Shown piece after piece: positions 44,983-55,434 of a stretch of DNA of 64,000 nucleotides. The notes beneath the pieces were generated by a model that searched no databases, had not been told where the DNA came from, and saw only the letters and a program-made list of their open reading frames with translations. Source of the DNA: Liopterus haemorrhoidalis (lineage: Eukaryota > Arthropoda > Insecta > Coleoptera > Dytiscidae); NCBI GenBank assembly GCA_963971575.1, contig OZ020619.1, positions 25,734,800 through 25,798,799 of the forward strand, in the 5' to 3' direction. The first letter of the stretch is position 1, and each line of letters begins with the position of its first letter. Both the position numbers and the translations under genes were made by a program.

Positions 44983-45642
44983 ATATTTGTACTTTAATTT
45001 AAAAAAAAAAAGAATAATAATAATAAACCAACTAAAAAGAACATTTGTGAATTAAATGTACGCTCTTCCGTATCTGTTTAGGAGCTGGTTTCGAGAAAAA
45101 TACAGTTTTCGTTGTAGTACTGATATAGTGTTGATACCGATGGAAACAACAAATTATTGAGAATATGTCGATAACAGTATTTTAGCCTATATATTTTACA
45201 ACCACCTCCTGCCTACCTAACTGATTCAGAACTGGCTTTAGTTCATATTTTTTATCAAGTTGAACCAGAACCAGAACCTGAAATGCAACAAGAAATTAAT
45301 CCTGAACTTTCCAATCGTAACAAAAAAAAAGACAAGCAAGAAACATAATTTAAAAAAATAATAATAATAACACATTATAAAAGTTTATTATAAGAGTAAA
45401 TACCAGGCTGCGCTAATAGAGAAAAATAAAGTAAGAATGCTGTACAATTATGACTTAAATATAAATTGAATTAGAATTAATAAAAAAATTATTAATATAT
45501 ATAAATATTATATTATATTATAAAAAATAATAAAGTGGTTTTGTTTTAATTATTACATTATATTTTATTAATTTTTTTAGGGTACACCAATAACTGTTTG
45601 GATTAATGCACTACGTACAGCCACATTGGTATCATTACCCTC

Positions 45643-45912
45643 TCAAATATTTGGTTCATCGCTCTGCAATAGTTCTACAGGAATTTCTATCGTATCATGC
45701 TGTTGTATACAAAAATTATGTAAAACGGCACAAGATATAATTGTCGTTAGGACACGGTCAATATTAATTGCCATTCCTGTTGCAACATGGGCCCTGTTAG
45801 AATTTTTATCTACTCTTGTATGTGTATTCAAAGGTAGTATCAGGAAAAATTGTTGATAAGTGCACCAGGTGACTGAATTGGAATAGTTGTATAATCTATT
45901 GCTCCGAGTACT
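45643..45912 (-). pseudogene. Harbinger transposase, core deleted
   Basis: Minus strand. VLGAIDYTTIPIQSPGALIN (45912-45852) matches the first catalytic region (GAIDGTHIPI in HARBI1-like proteins). After a one-base shift, FLILPLNTHTRVDKN and RVLTTIISCAVLHNFCIQ (45831 down) match the C-terminal helix (IIVACAVLHN). The middle, with the second Asp and the Glu, is deleted. Upstream, at about 46010-45915, PAYVLCPQQKIWNKI precedes it in mixed frames. Harbinger enzymes cut at three-base sites; this one is dead. Confidence 0.75.
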
Positions 45913-46680
45913 TGTATGATATAAAATTAGTACTTCACTAAACCCTTTTTTCGCCGTCTGAAGAATCTTATTCCATATCTTCTGTTGAGGGCAAAGAACA
46001 TAGGCTGGAAGTTGAAATTTTTCTATTGCTGAAATAGGATAAGGAAAAACAATAATAGAAATCTAGAATTATGTACGAATAATCAAAATATGTAAATATA
46101 TAATGATTATATATGTATTTAATATTTATTTATAGTGGTACAAAATACATATATATAAATTATTCATGTATTTAATATTTCTTTTACAATTATATTATAA
46201 CGTTATTGAAATATCAAATTAAAAATTTTGAATTTGAATTTATAAGGAAATTTTGTAGGTTATGTTATATTAAAGTCACATTCATTAATAATAGTTAGGT
46301 GCATTTTCATTTTAAAACACAAATTAAGAATTTAATTTACCGTCTTCTTAATTAAATTACTTTTTTCTCTTATTTAGCCCCGAAATTATGAAAATAAAAT
46401 TTATGAAAAAACCGAATATTGACGTAAATCGTAGTTAAACTGTGATCAAGGTATAGTCAGAAAAATTCAATTGTTTGACGCGAGTTCAAGTCGTGACCAA
46501 CGTTTGTGCAACACTTAACCAAGGAAGCCTTGGTTGAACTCACGTCAAATGCGAAGTAAACTATGCATAGTTGACTTGTGGTTAACTTTGGATTGTTTTT
46601 TGTTCTTGCAACAGTTTACTAAGGCAACCGTAGTTGACCATTAGCTTATAGTTTACTGAGCTTCTAGAAACCGGCCCCTA

Positions 46681-46990
46681 GAGAAATAAATCTAGACTGA
46701 ATGTCATGGAGATGGACTTTTGGAGAAGGAGTTACGGTAACTTAAATCTAGAGCACGATTTTAATGATACCATAAAAGCAGTTATGAACTGTGGGCAACC
46801 TAACTTATATATGAATGGCCACGGTTGGATGATTTGTTTGAATACAATATTAATATATTTCAATTGTACTTACTCTGTACATCCCGCAAAACACAAGATC
46901 TCCCACATAATGAGTTCAAAATCCGCGAACGGTTCAGATATGAACTCCCCGGTTTCGCTGACCGATTGCATTTATTCTTAAGTTGGATTT
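46681..46990 (+). pseudogene. RTE-like LINE fragment (short)
   Basis: KSRLNVMEMDFWRRSYG at 46687-46737 resembles the EMDFWRRS landmark that precedes the RWxGHV segment in insect endonuclease-RT proteins. The following residues (DTIKAVMNCGQP) fit loosely. The rest of the 91-codon ORF diverges. Confidence 0.45.
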
Positions 46991-47284
46991 AAGAATTGTT
47001 GAATTAAAGACTTCATTTTAACTTAGCTACTTTAATTATGATTAATCCAAATTCTAAACACATATTCACAATCACTCAGACAAATGAGAGGTCTTTTTAC
47101 ACACGTTCACTAATTAGTTCACTGGACATCAAATTGCTCCTCTACCGTTTTCGAAAACCAATTATCTCTCTTAAGTTTTAATGATTATGTTCTCCACATC
47201 TTATATATCTCCTTATAGAAAAATTGTTTGGAAACGGAATACACCGCAACTTGTTGAGGTGGCTTACTAGTTACATCAGAAATA

Positions 47285-48277
47285 ATTAATCCTGGAGTGT
47301 CACAGGGATCTCATTTAGGTCCGATTCTCTTTATAACTTATATAAATAACATCTACACAGCCATAAAATATTCGCACTTTCTTTTATTCGCGGACGACCT
47401 TAAAATTAAAAAAAAAAAATCTTCTGTGTCCAGGATTGTGAAGAGCTTCGTAAAGAATTTTACAAGTATTGCTCTACGAACTACCTTCACCTTAATCTAA
47501 AAAAATTGCAATAGTATCACTAGTTTACTAGAAAACGGTTACCAATCAAATTTACGTATCAGATAAATAATACACCTTTGACTGAAGCAAATATTATTAA
47601 AGATCTTGGAATCTATTTTGACACTAAATTCAAATTTGATCACCATATTGAAAAAATAACTAAATCATCATTCAAGCAATTTGGTTTTATCATGCGTTCT
47701 TGTAAGCATTTTACAAAGTCAAAAAGCATAATAATATTATATATATTCTTTATTCCCTAGGCCTTGCGGCGTTCAGGGTATTAATATGATTTATATAATA
47801 ATATTATATAAATCCTTGGTCTGTAGTAAATTGGAATATAATTCTATAATCTGGAACCCACTATATGCTACATATATTAACTAGATTGAAATTATCCAAA
47901 GACGTTTTGTAAGGTGTTTGGATTACAAATTTATTACAAATGATATGACTTATTCGTATCTTTTTCCTTTAAATAGATATAATCTAAATACCTTGAAAAA
48001 ACGAAGAACTAAATTAGAGATGAACTTTGTTTCTAAAACTGTAAATGGTATGATTGATTCAACAGATATTCTGGGTCTTATTAATTTTAATGTACCAGCA
48101 TTAAATCTGAGGCAAGTAAATACTTTTTATACACCCAACTTTCAAAGCAACATTCGACAAAATTCACCTCTACATAGATCAATGTTCACATTCAACTCTT
48201 GTTTTAACAACAGCGACATATTTTTTTCGTTTTTTCTCGTTTTTTGTGTTAAAAAAACAAAGTTGATTCTTATTTAA
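47285..48277 (+). pseudogene. Jockey/CR1-like reverse transcriptase fragment
   Basis: NPGVSQGSHLGPILFITYIN (RT motif B) at about 47290-47350, LLFADDLKIKKK (catalytic FADD) near 47392, then frameshifts. LTEANIIKDLGIYFDTKFKF then DHHIEKI and FKQFGFIMRSCKHF (47578-47727) precede the nested insertion. After it come KSLVCSKLEYNSIIWNPLY and IEIIQRRFVRCLDYK, and a C-terminal frame 47918-48277 with YSYLFPLNRYNLNTLKKRR, NFNVPALNLRQVNTFY and FNSCFNNSDIF. One stop (TAG at 47881) and several frame changes disable it. Domain order is standard. Confidence 0.82.
47744..47794 (-). mobile_element. 51-bp LINE 3'-end insertion with exact 16-bp TSD
   Basis: TATTCTTTATTCCCTAGGCC to the inverse of the 3' UTR end at 26219-26262. 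The flanks ATAATAATATTATATA at 47728-47743 and 47795-47810 are identical, as made by target-primed reverse transcription. Removing the insertion and one TSD rejoins the host LINE frame. Confidence 0.93.
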
Positions 48278-48523
48278 CGACTAGAGTTTTTTCCATACGT
48301 TAACTACAATAATACTAAACTGATATTTATTCAAAACTGTTACTTATATTATTTTCTTTCTTCTTGTAAAATACAGTTAAAATATTTTTTATATTGTATC
48401 AATGTAATATTTTATGCACAATATCTGTTATTTTGTATTCTGTGGATGTCTATAGGAACTTCGTTCTGTTTGACCACCCAAATACAAATAAATAAATAAA
48501 TAAATAAAATAAAATAAATAAAT

Positions 48524-48946
48524 CTTTAGCTAGTCGCTATACATATATACGGAATTACTCCTCAATTATTTAACTTGATCCGAGCGAACAGTCTAAAAAA
48601 TATCTCTAATCCATGACACACAAAATCTGATTGCCTTAATCTTGTATTAACCTCACAACTGTTACCACTGAAATACATCAAGAGACCAGTGCTCGACTGA
48701 AAAATGTCAACTCACACATTTTGTCATCTGGTCTGTTTTAAAACTTATATTCCAATTTATAATTTAGACAGAATAATCTCGTTAAAAAATAACCTTAACT
48801 TATGATATATTTTCAAGAAAGAGAGTAATAGTTACACATATATGGGTCCGAATACATCTAATACACATCTGATACTTTTTAGGACAATATAGACTTTACG
48901 TGTTCCTGTTCTTATTATAATATTAAGAGTGCAAGTTACACAAATA
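48524..48946. other. Non-coding spacer
   Basis: No supported feature. Confidence 0.4.
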
Positions 48947-48948
48947 TA

Positions 48949-49819
48949 CGAGGTCTGTTCAAAAAGTATCGCGAATTTTGTGTTTTTTCAAAAATTATTT
49001 ATTTATTCATGAATATCTATTTTGTCCCCTTCAAATTAATCCCCACCAGATATTCTACACTTTTGCCAAAGTTTTTTCCTATCCTCGAAGCAGTTGAAAA
49101 AATATTTTTTTGTGATCTTGTTCAGCTCCTCTTTTGATGCCGTCTTTATCTCCTCACTCGTAGCGTAACGTCGTCCTTTCATGGGCCTCTTCAGTTTCGG
49201 GAACAAGAAAAAGTCACAGAGGGCCAGATCTGGGGAATACGGTGGCTGTGGCATTATTAGTGTGTTGTTTTTGGCCGTTATTATCTCATGCCCAAATCAT
49301 TGGTAAAAATGGAATGCCACGAGCCAATCGATATCTTTAGGTCCTCAGCAACTTCTCTAACGGTAATTCGACGATTGGCCAATACTATTTTCTTCACTTC
49401 ATCAATGTTTTCGTCTGTTGTTGACATGCTCGGGCGTCCGACACGCTCTTCGTCGTTCACATCATCTCGGCCCTCTGAGAACATTTTGTACCACCGATAA
49501 ACGTTGCTTCGGTCCAAGGTAGCTTCACCATATGCCACAGTGAACATTCGGAAAGCGACCGCGCACTGAATTTTGTTTTTCACACAAAATTTGATACAGA
49601 TTCTTTGATCCATTTTTTGGTATAGGCAAAATTCGAAGACGAGCCAAAACACGTGCAAGCAAAGCAACTGTCAAAAATTAACTGAACATTCAAAATGGCC
49701 GAACTTGTCGGCATAAGTGAGAGACATGAGTACCAACATAACGCCACAAAAAAATCGAAAATCGAATATACGTAACCCGCGAAAATTCAAAATTCGCGAT
49801 ACTTTTTGAACAGACCTCG
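48949..49819 (-). mobile_element. mariner deletion derivative B (871 bp)
   Basis: Same family as 13934-14638: ends CGAGGTCTGTTCAAAAAGTA on both sides, TA at 48947-48948 and 49820-49821. It keeps the DNA-binding region and the C-terminus and lacks the central catalytic part. Outer ~150 bp are nearly identical to derivative A. Confidence 0.93.
49036..49613 (-). pseudogene. mariner transposase, central catalytic part deleted
   Basis: Minus strand. The native start is probably MDQRICIKFCVKNKIQCAVA near 49613; upstream codons to 49667 are also open but lie in the UTR of the copy at 13934. Two helix-turn-helix units follow: LDRSNVYRWYKMFSEGRDDV, EERVGRPSMSTTDENIDEV, and RITVREVAEDLKISIGSWHS. The frame ends at about NDLGMR, and after a gap PYSPDLALCDFFLFPKLK and RYATSEEIKTASKEELNKI resume, ending near ISGGD. 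The region with the first two catalytic Asp residues is deleted. It is complementary to derivative A. Confidence 0.88.
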
Positions 49820-49821
49820 TA

Positions 49822-50690
49822 TATGAAGCAAGAAGAGAGATATATAGATAGAGTTGTTAGTAACACAAAAACGTAAACCCAAAACCATATATTTTACAAA
49901 TACCCAAAATAACAAACATGTATCATAATTTTCTTTATCACTGAACATTGGTTTACCTGATTTGGAAACTTTATTGCAGCATGATTTGCAGAATGCAGTG
50001 GTGCGTTGTTTCTGATTCAATGAGTGTACTATATTAGGATTCCACCTTTGTTGGTCAATATTCAAATTATTTACAAATAAAATACTTATCTATCTGTACG
50101 TTCTCAGAGGGAAATAGTATTGATGTATGGATGCATGAATTTAAACTATAAGCTATGCAGGATTTAATTTAGCTGTTGCAAGGAAATTTCAACAAGAGAA
50201 TACTTGCTAAACCAGTGCACTGTTTGTATACATAGTGCACTAATTTAAATAAATGCAAATTTCCGTTTAAATAATAAATTAAGAAGGATTTTATACTTAA
50301 TTTGTCAGAAAGTGTATTTGTGCTTGTAAGGAAAGTCATAAAAGTAGAGTTTATTGTTCTGGAAATGAGAAATTTAAGTAGAGCTTGCGGAAAGACCAGA
50401 ACAGACATTTAGATGAATGCAGTACTTAAAGTGTTGCAGTAAGAATCATATAATGTGAAAGAACTCGTGAAGCAAAATTGACATTGTGATCAACTGACTT
50501 CGTAATTATTTAATCGTATTCTAATGTTAATTGAGTTTGCAGAAAATGACAAAGCGACTGCCAGCGACTTACGTTACTAAACGTTAAAACGTCTTTATGA
50601 TGCAAATAAAGTAACGGTGTTTGTTCACAATTATCAGAAAATAAGCATCTTCAAGAAATTTTTAAATGCAGAGGTTACTAACATAGTTTG
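49822..50690. other. Non-coding stretch
   Basis: No supported gene; ORFs of 79-92 codons on minus show no family resemblance. Confidence 0.4.
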
Positions 50691-50698
50691 TTCTATAA

Positions 50699-51217
50699 CA
50701 GGGGTGTCAAACTCATTTCAGCCCCGGGACATTTGTCTGACAAGTAAAATACACGCGGTCCGCACGATATGTGTTTAAATTATTGCTCATTCTGTTTTTC
50801 ATTTTCCACCGTTTTTCTGAATATCTATTTGAAGGTGGTAACATTTAAATTATAATTAAATTTTGCCAAAATATTTTCTTTATCGAACAACAAAATAAAA
50901 ACTGGTCGAAATCAGCTTACTGGTACACACAGCAGTTGCACCTATAGAAAAGTGCTATTTAAAAGCTCTGCTTACGAGTATATTATTTGGCATCACGAGA
51001 GATCACCAATTTATCGACTATCGCACAGCCTTGGCCAATTGCATCAGTTACTACCTGACTCGCGGCCCGAACAGATTCTGTAACGAGGTATTTTCGTTCA
51101 AATAAATTTTTATATTATTTAAGACATATAGTATAGAAATTTATAAATAGTTTGGGGCCGCCAAAATGCAATAATTGGGACGCATTCGGCCTGCGGGCCG
51201 CCAGTTTGCCACCCCTG
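50699..51217. mobile_element. hAT non-autonomous element (519 bp)
   Basis: Starts CAGGGGTGTCAAACTCATTT and ends GTTTGCCACCCCTG (inverse CAGGGGTGGCAAAC). TSD TTCTATAA at 50691-50698 versus TTTTATAA at 51218-51225, one mismatch. Both subterminal regions carry GGCCCGCAG/CGGTCCGC-type GC motifs. Non-coding. A second, lone end (CAGGGGTATGAAACTCAT) lies at about 56773. Confidence 0.88.
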
Positions 51218-51225
51218 TTTTATAA

Positions 51226-51985
51226 TATAAACGGGATGGTATAATTCACGAGACTTGTGACTTGAGACTTAATTAATCGGAATGATTAATCGATGGAAAA
51301 CTGATAAATAAATATACCGTGTGTGCAACGAAACGCGGAACATAGCAGTTTAACATGGGACTTTGGATAAATGCGGAAATAGGCTCTCCTGTACACTTTA
51401 GAGCAAAAATACAACGATAAAAAGTTTAAAATTAGTTTTTAGTTTCAAAAAGTCGAAATTTGATGCCATTGAATGTCTGTAAAACCAGATATTTGGGAAA
51501 TAAAAAATGAGGTTTCCGTCAAAATTCAGATAGCCGTGGAAATAAAACATAAAGTTGGTTTTACACAGTTCAATTAATTGATCAACAAATTGACCAAGTT
51601 TTTTGACAATTAATTGGAAACAAAAGCACCACTTTACACACATCAATTTATTTATCAATTTTTTTGAAAACTTTTACATTACCTACTGTAAATATGTTGA
51701 CATATTTATCAGAATGAAAATATTGAAAAAATCTTTGTAACACAAAGTTACGAGCTGTAAACAAAAACAAAAGAAATAACCTAGATGATGGTAAATTAGA
51801 ACGTTCGAGGTTATGTCAAATTTGAAAACGAAACACAAAATATATATTTGGAGATTATGCTACAACTAAACAGTTGGCAATATCTTAAATATCTTAACAG
51901 ATAAAAATATACCTAGAATTCCCTAAAAAATTTATGAAAAATAGAACTTGTTTGAATAGCCTGTTCTGCTCATAAAAAATTGATG
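51226..51985. other. AT-rich non-coding stretch
   Basis: Short ATTAATTG/CAATTAAT inverted pairs around 51570-51615; no gene seen. Confidence 0.35.
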
Positions 51986-51990
51986 GTCAG

Positions 51991-52472
51991 ACAATGGGCC
52001 CCGAGCCCCCCCAAATATAGCTCTGGTCCCCAGTTCCAGTTTTTTGAGGAGAAAAATTCCCCCCCTCCCCGAATATTTCGGGGAGAAAAATGTGTGTGCA
52101 ATAATGCAACAATGAACTATTCTGTCTAAGGAAGTCATTCTTTATCATTAGAGAGGTGCATTATTCTTTTTTTTTTTTCTCATCACTTGTATTTTTGGGA
52201 TGAAAACCTTTTTTTGCCCATCACTTGTATTTATAGAGATGAAGTCTTTTTTTCCTCATCATTAGTATTTTTGAAGGGAGGACTGTTTTTTGTCCATCAC
52301 TTGTATTTATAGCGATGAAGATTTTTTTTTCTCATCACATCTATTTTAAATTCGAGGACTGTTTTTTTTTTTTTTTCTAGATCATCACTTCTGTTTTAAC
52401 ACTTGTCTCGGCCCCCCCAAATTTTTTCAAATATTTCCTGGCCCTTCCAGATTTTAATAGCCAGAGCCGCCA
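51991..52472. mobile_element. Candidate hAT-like element with internal minisatellite
   Basis: The right end (inverse CAGTGGCGGCTCTGGC) is hAT-like. The flanks GGTCAGAC (51983-51990) and GGTCCGAC (52473-52480) differ at one of eight bases. The left end (AATGGGCCCCGAGCC) is only weakly similar. GCCCCCCC runs lie near both ends. Confidence 0.4.
52178..52395 (+). repeat. Minisatellite, ~30-60-bp units (CATCACTTGTATTT...)
   Basis: CATCACTTGTATTT recurs at about 52181, 52220 and 52294 with diverged versions at 52257, 52335 and 52383, each followed by a GATGAA/GAGGACTG and a T run. A similar single unit lies at about 24740. Confidence 0.8.
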
Positions 52473-52480
52473 CTGGTCCG

Positions 52481-52850
52481 ACAGTCGGCTTAAGAGGATG
52501 AAAACCCATTCTGACAACCGCAGTAGTGCGGGTCCTGGTATTCTGGTACAGGAACAGGGACATAAGACCATGTGGCATAACCAGGGTGGGAGCTACATGA
52601 GCGTAAGCAACCGAAATAATCTTTTTTTTTTTTGCTGGTGGCGTACAATACCTGCTCATTTGTCGACTAAATAGCACAAAGCACAAATAGTGAGTCCTTC
52701 TGTAGAATTTATTATAAATCATAAAGCAACCAAATTCGAAACAATAATTAAAGAAGCTTTTAATTATACCTTCCTGGCAATACATTTACAGATTTTTATC
52801 TCTGTAAAACGCTATAGTTGTTTTACGAAAAGGGTATTTTTAACTAATTG
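52481..52850. other. Non-coding spacer
   Basis: A minus ORF of 129 codons (52396-52785) crosses the repeat boundary and shows no family resemblance; not called. Confidence 0.35.
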
Positions 52851-52854
52851 TAAT

Positions 52855-53504
52855 CAAGGATAGGGCGTAGGAGTCGGGAGTCGGAAGTCGAAGCTTTTTG
52901 GAGAATCGGAGTCGGAAATCAGAAAAAGACTCTCTCGACCATATTAACAGACTTTTTTAAAGCATGGAAATAGAAACGACATTTTGTTCACTGTTCAAGA
53001 ACGAAAATGAACCGGTAAAAATATACCGGTTTTTCTCGGTTTTCTTCGTGCTTCACAGTTTAAAATTCAAATTCATACTACCCGTAGTAACAGATTCATA
53101 CGATGAGGCAGTAAAGATTTTTGTTTTTATTAATTTCCATTTTATATTTTTCTGTGTAATCGGTTTATTATGTTTAAGCGTTACTAAACTGGATTTTTAT
53201 TTTCTCAAGTTGTAACGAGCTTCATGATTATTTCATGTTTCATGTTGGCAACCAAAATCTAAATCTTGAAAGGAAAAAGTAACATATTATCGTTAACACT
53301 TCGATCGTTAAAAAGCGAACTCGTGATAACTTTAGAAAATAAAAATTCCATTTAGTTCCGCTTAAACATTTGGAATAGACTTTACGATTTACGAGTGAAA
53401 GGCGTCGGGAGTATGGAATCGGAGTCGGAGTCGGTTTTCAAAAATACCGACTCGGGAGTCGACAATCAGAAGTCGGTAATTTTTCTGTCGAATCCCCATC
53501 CCTG
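52855..53504. mobile_element. hAT-like non-autonomous element (650 bp)
   Basis: Left CAAGGATAGGGCGTAGGAG and right inverse CAGGGATGGGGATTCGACAG. GGAGTCGG repeats occur in both subterminal regions (52870-52915; 53405-53480). Flanks ATTGTAAT and GTTGTCAT share six of eight bases, compatible with an old 8-bp TSD. Confidence 0.7.
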
Positions 53505-53512
53505 GTTGTCAT

Positions 53513-53871
53513 TAACAAAATAATTACCAATAAGTTGCATTTTAGTACTTCCATAACACAAATTGTTTTACAAAATTGAAAAATGAAAAAATGTGGACTC
53601 AAGAGAGACGCACAAAATAGCCTATTTGACGTAACTTTGCACTAGGTAGCTCATCCTCTTAACAGACAAGGAATTATTGTAGTCCCTAATCCTGTTTTAA
53701 TTTAAACCGATATCTGGTGTCCATATTGTGTTTCTTGAAATGTATTGGAACTGTGTATTTTAAAAAGACGCTATCAAGACTTTGTAGTAGCAACATCTGA
53801 ATGTATTCTTATTTACTTAAATAAAAAATAATGTGAGCGCTCTTGGTTTGTGAAAAGTTTATTAAATGTAT
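53513..53871. other. Non-coding spacer
   Basis: No supported feature. Confidence 0.4.
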
Positions 53872-54044
53872 GTAAGTAAAGATCAGAACTAGTTCTTGAA
53901 CGTGCTTTGTAGTATGTTACGTTAGTAACCATATGACATATATGTGACAAATTGTAAATAGACGTTGTAATAAATGCTCGTTTGTGCATGATTCAGTGGG
54001 TTTTAATTGATATTATTACAAACGCTATAAAGCGTTTATTATCA
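53872..54044 (+). repeat. LTR-like dispersed repeat, copy 2 (3' part)
   Basis: From GATCAGAACTAGTTCTTG to AAAGCGTTTATTATCA. It matches the last 170 bp of the copies at 5988 and 54801, including GTAATAAATGCTCGTTTGTG. The 5' part is missing. Confidence 0.85.
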
Positions 54045-54800
54045 GGATTGGGATCCCTAAATCCACAACTAATTTTGGCTAGTTTTTATAGTTCCACGCA
54101 TAAAATATTTTAAAAATGATTGAAAAATACAAAAATGACAGAAAGATTGTCAGTTGCAAAAATAAGTTGAAATGTCAAAATTGGCTCACAAGAATTTTAA
54201 AAATGGAAAATACAAGGGCTATATTATAATTAAACTGTAAAAATAATTAACCTCAACACGTTGCGTACTCATATTATGGTGAGCCACAATGATGCGTACA
54301 AGTTGAAATGTTCTAGAATGAATCTGGATAAAGTTCGTTAAAACTAATAGCAAGGGCTGGAAAACACTACAAAATGCAAATAAATTTTCCGGTAACATTG
54401 CGAAGTTACAATTAAAATAAAGAATAAGCTTAAGATGGTATGGTATTTGACACCAGATGATAAGAGATAATAAGGTTTGGTATTTCTAATTTGTTCTTGG
54501 GAATTTAGAAATTTTGGATAAAGACTTAACAAGGTAATTCAAAGAGTTTTATTATTATTGTGAGTATGCTAAAAAAAAAGGTTTTGTAATTTTTGAGAAC
54601 TAAAATAGTTCTTACAGAGTTGCAATTAAAAAAAAAACGTGTTTTAAATCAAAATGAACGCAAATATTTTAGTTCTTCCAAGTTCAATAATACAAATTAT
54701 AAACCAAATAAAAAGAGAATTATGAGATATAAGAGGTATAGTATTTTTAATTTGTTCTAGCTAGTTTAAAAATTTGGAGAAGTAAAAAAATATGTTAGAA
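54045..54800. other. AT-rich non-coding stretch
   Basis: A phrase near 54390-54470 recurs loosely at 54600-54780 (GATAATAAGGTTTGGTATTTC / GATATAAGAGGTATAGTATTT without exact match), suggesting an old duplication. No gene. Confidence 0.3.
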
Positions 54801-55434
54801 TGTACGAGCGTTTGTCGAGGACCTCAAGGAGTTGTGTTTGTTTTGTTTGACTCTGGATGGTCAGGGACCTCAAGGAGTACAGGGGAACTCTGGATGGTCA
54901 GGGACCTCAAGGAGTTGTTGGACCTAAAATGGTCGTGTTTGTCTTGTTGACTCTAGATGGTCAACGAACTCAAGGAGTTCAGGGGAACTCTGGATGGTCA
55001 GGGACCTCAAGGAGTTGTGTTTGTTTTGTTTGACGCTGAATATTCAGGGACCTCAAGGAGTTCAGTGAAACTCTGGATGGTTAGGAACCTCAAGGAGACG
55101 GGCAACACTAACATTATGTTTTCGTTTCTTCTGTTTTATTTCGCAGTTTTTAAATTCTGAAGATGCCGCGAGGAAGTGGCAGGAACAGGACGGCCGTGTT
55201 AGAATAGCAAGTTGTTTTATTTTCCAGTTAAATTTGTAGACGCCGCGAGGACGACGGCCGTGTAAGGATCAGCACTAGTTCTTGGACGTCCTTTGTAATA
55301 TGTTACATTAGTAACCATAACATGATGACATATATGTGACAGATTGTAAATAGACGTTGTAATAAATGCTCGTTTGTGCTTGATTCTATGTGTGTTTAAT
55401 TGATATTATTACAAACGCTATAAAGCGTTTATCA
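54801..55434 (+). repeat. LTR-like dispersed repeat, copy 3
   Basis: Starts TGTACGAGCGTTTGTCGAGG and ends AAAGCGTTTATCA. It contains the two GC-rich blocks (ATGCCGCGAGGAAGTGGC at 55163; ACGCCGCGAGGACGACGG at 55239) and GTAATAAATGCTC near 55358. Compared with copy 1, the segment before the GC blocks is replaced by a minisatellite. Flanks give no TSD. Confidence 0.6.
54815..55105 (+). repeat. Minisatellite GGACCTCAAGGAGT...CTCTGGATGGTCAG
   Basis: CTCTGGATGGTCAGGGACCT-like units recur about six times with CAAGGAGTTGTGTTTGT or CAAGGAGTACAGGGGAA between them. Two unit types alternate, giving a higher-order period near 120 bp. Confidence 0.88.

Larger units (their letters stand above)
44482..46677. 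mobile_element. PIF/Harbinger element (2196 bp)
   Basis: Ends GGACCGGTTTCTGAAAAGTC and (inverse of right) GGGCCGGTTTCTAGAAGCTC, about 30 bp of imperfect TIR, with a 3-bp duplication CTA at 44479-44481 and 46678-46680. Subterminal GGTCAACT-like repeats occur on both sides. It carries the two genes typical of the superfamily: a SANT/Myb-like accessory gene on plus and a transposase on minus, convergent and both partial. Confidence 0.88.
47236..48523 (+). mobile_element. Jockey/CR1-like LINE, 5'-truncated
   Basis: Coding relic followed by a 3' UTR and an (AAAT)n tail (AATAAATAAATAAATAAA at 48483-48523). It was interrupted by the 51-bp insertion at 47744-47794. The 5' half of the element is missing. 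Confidence 0.8.

Noticed and set aside
49787..50065. 92-codon minus ORF ending in the mariner terminus
   Set aside because: Its C-terminal residues are translated TIR, and the rest has no match.
52396..52785. 129-codon minus ORF
   Set aside because: It spans the boundary of a candidate hAT element and includes poly-Lys from a T run; no family match.
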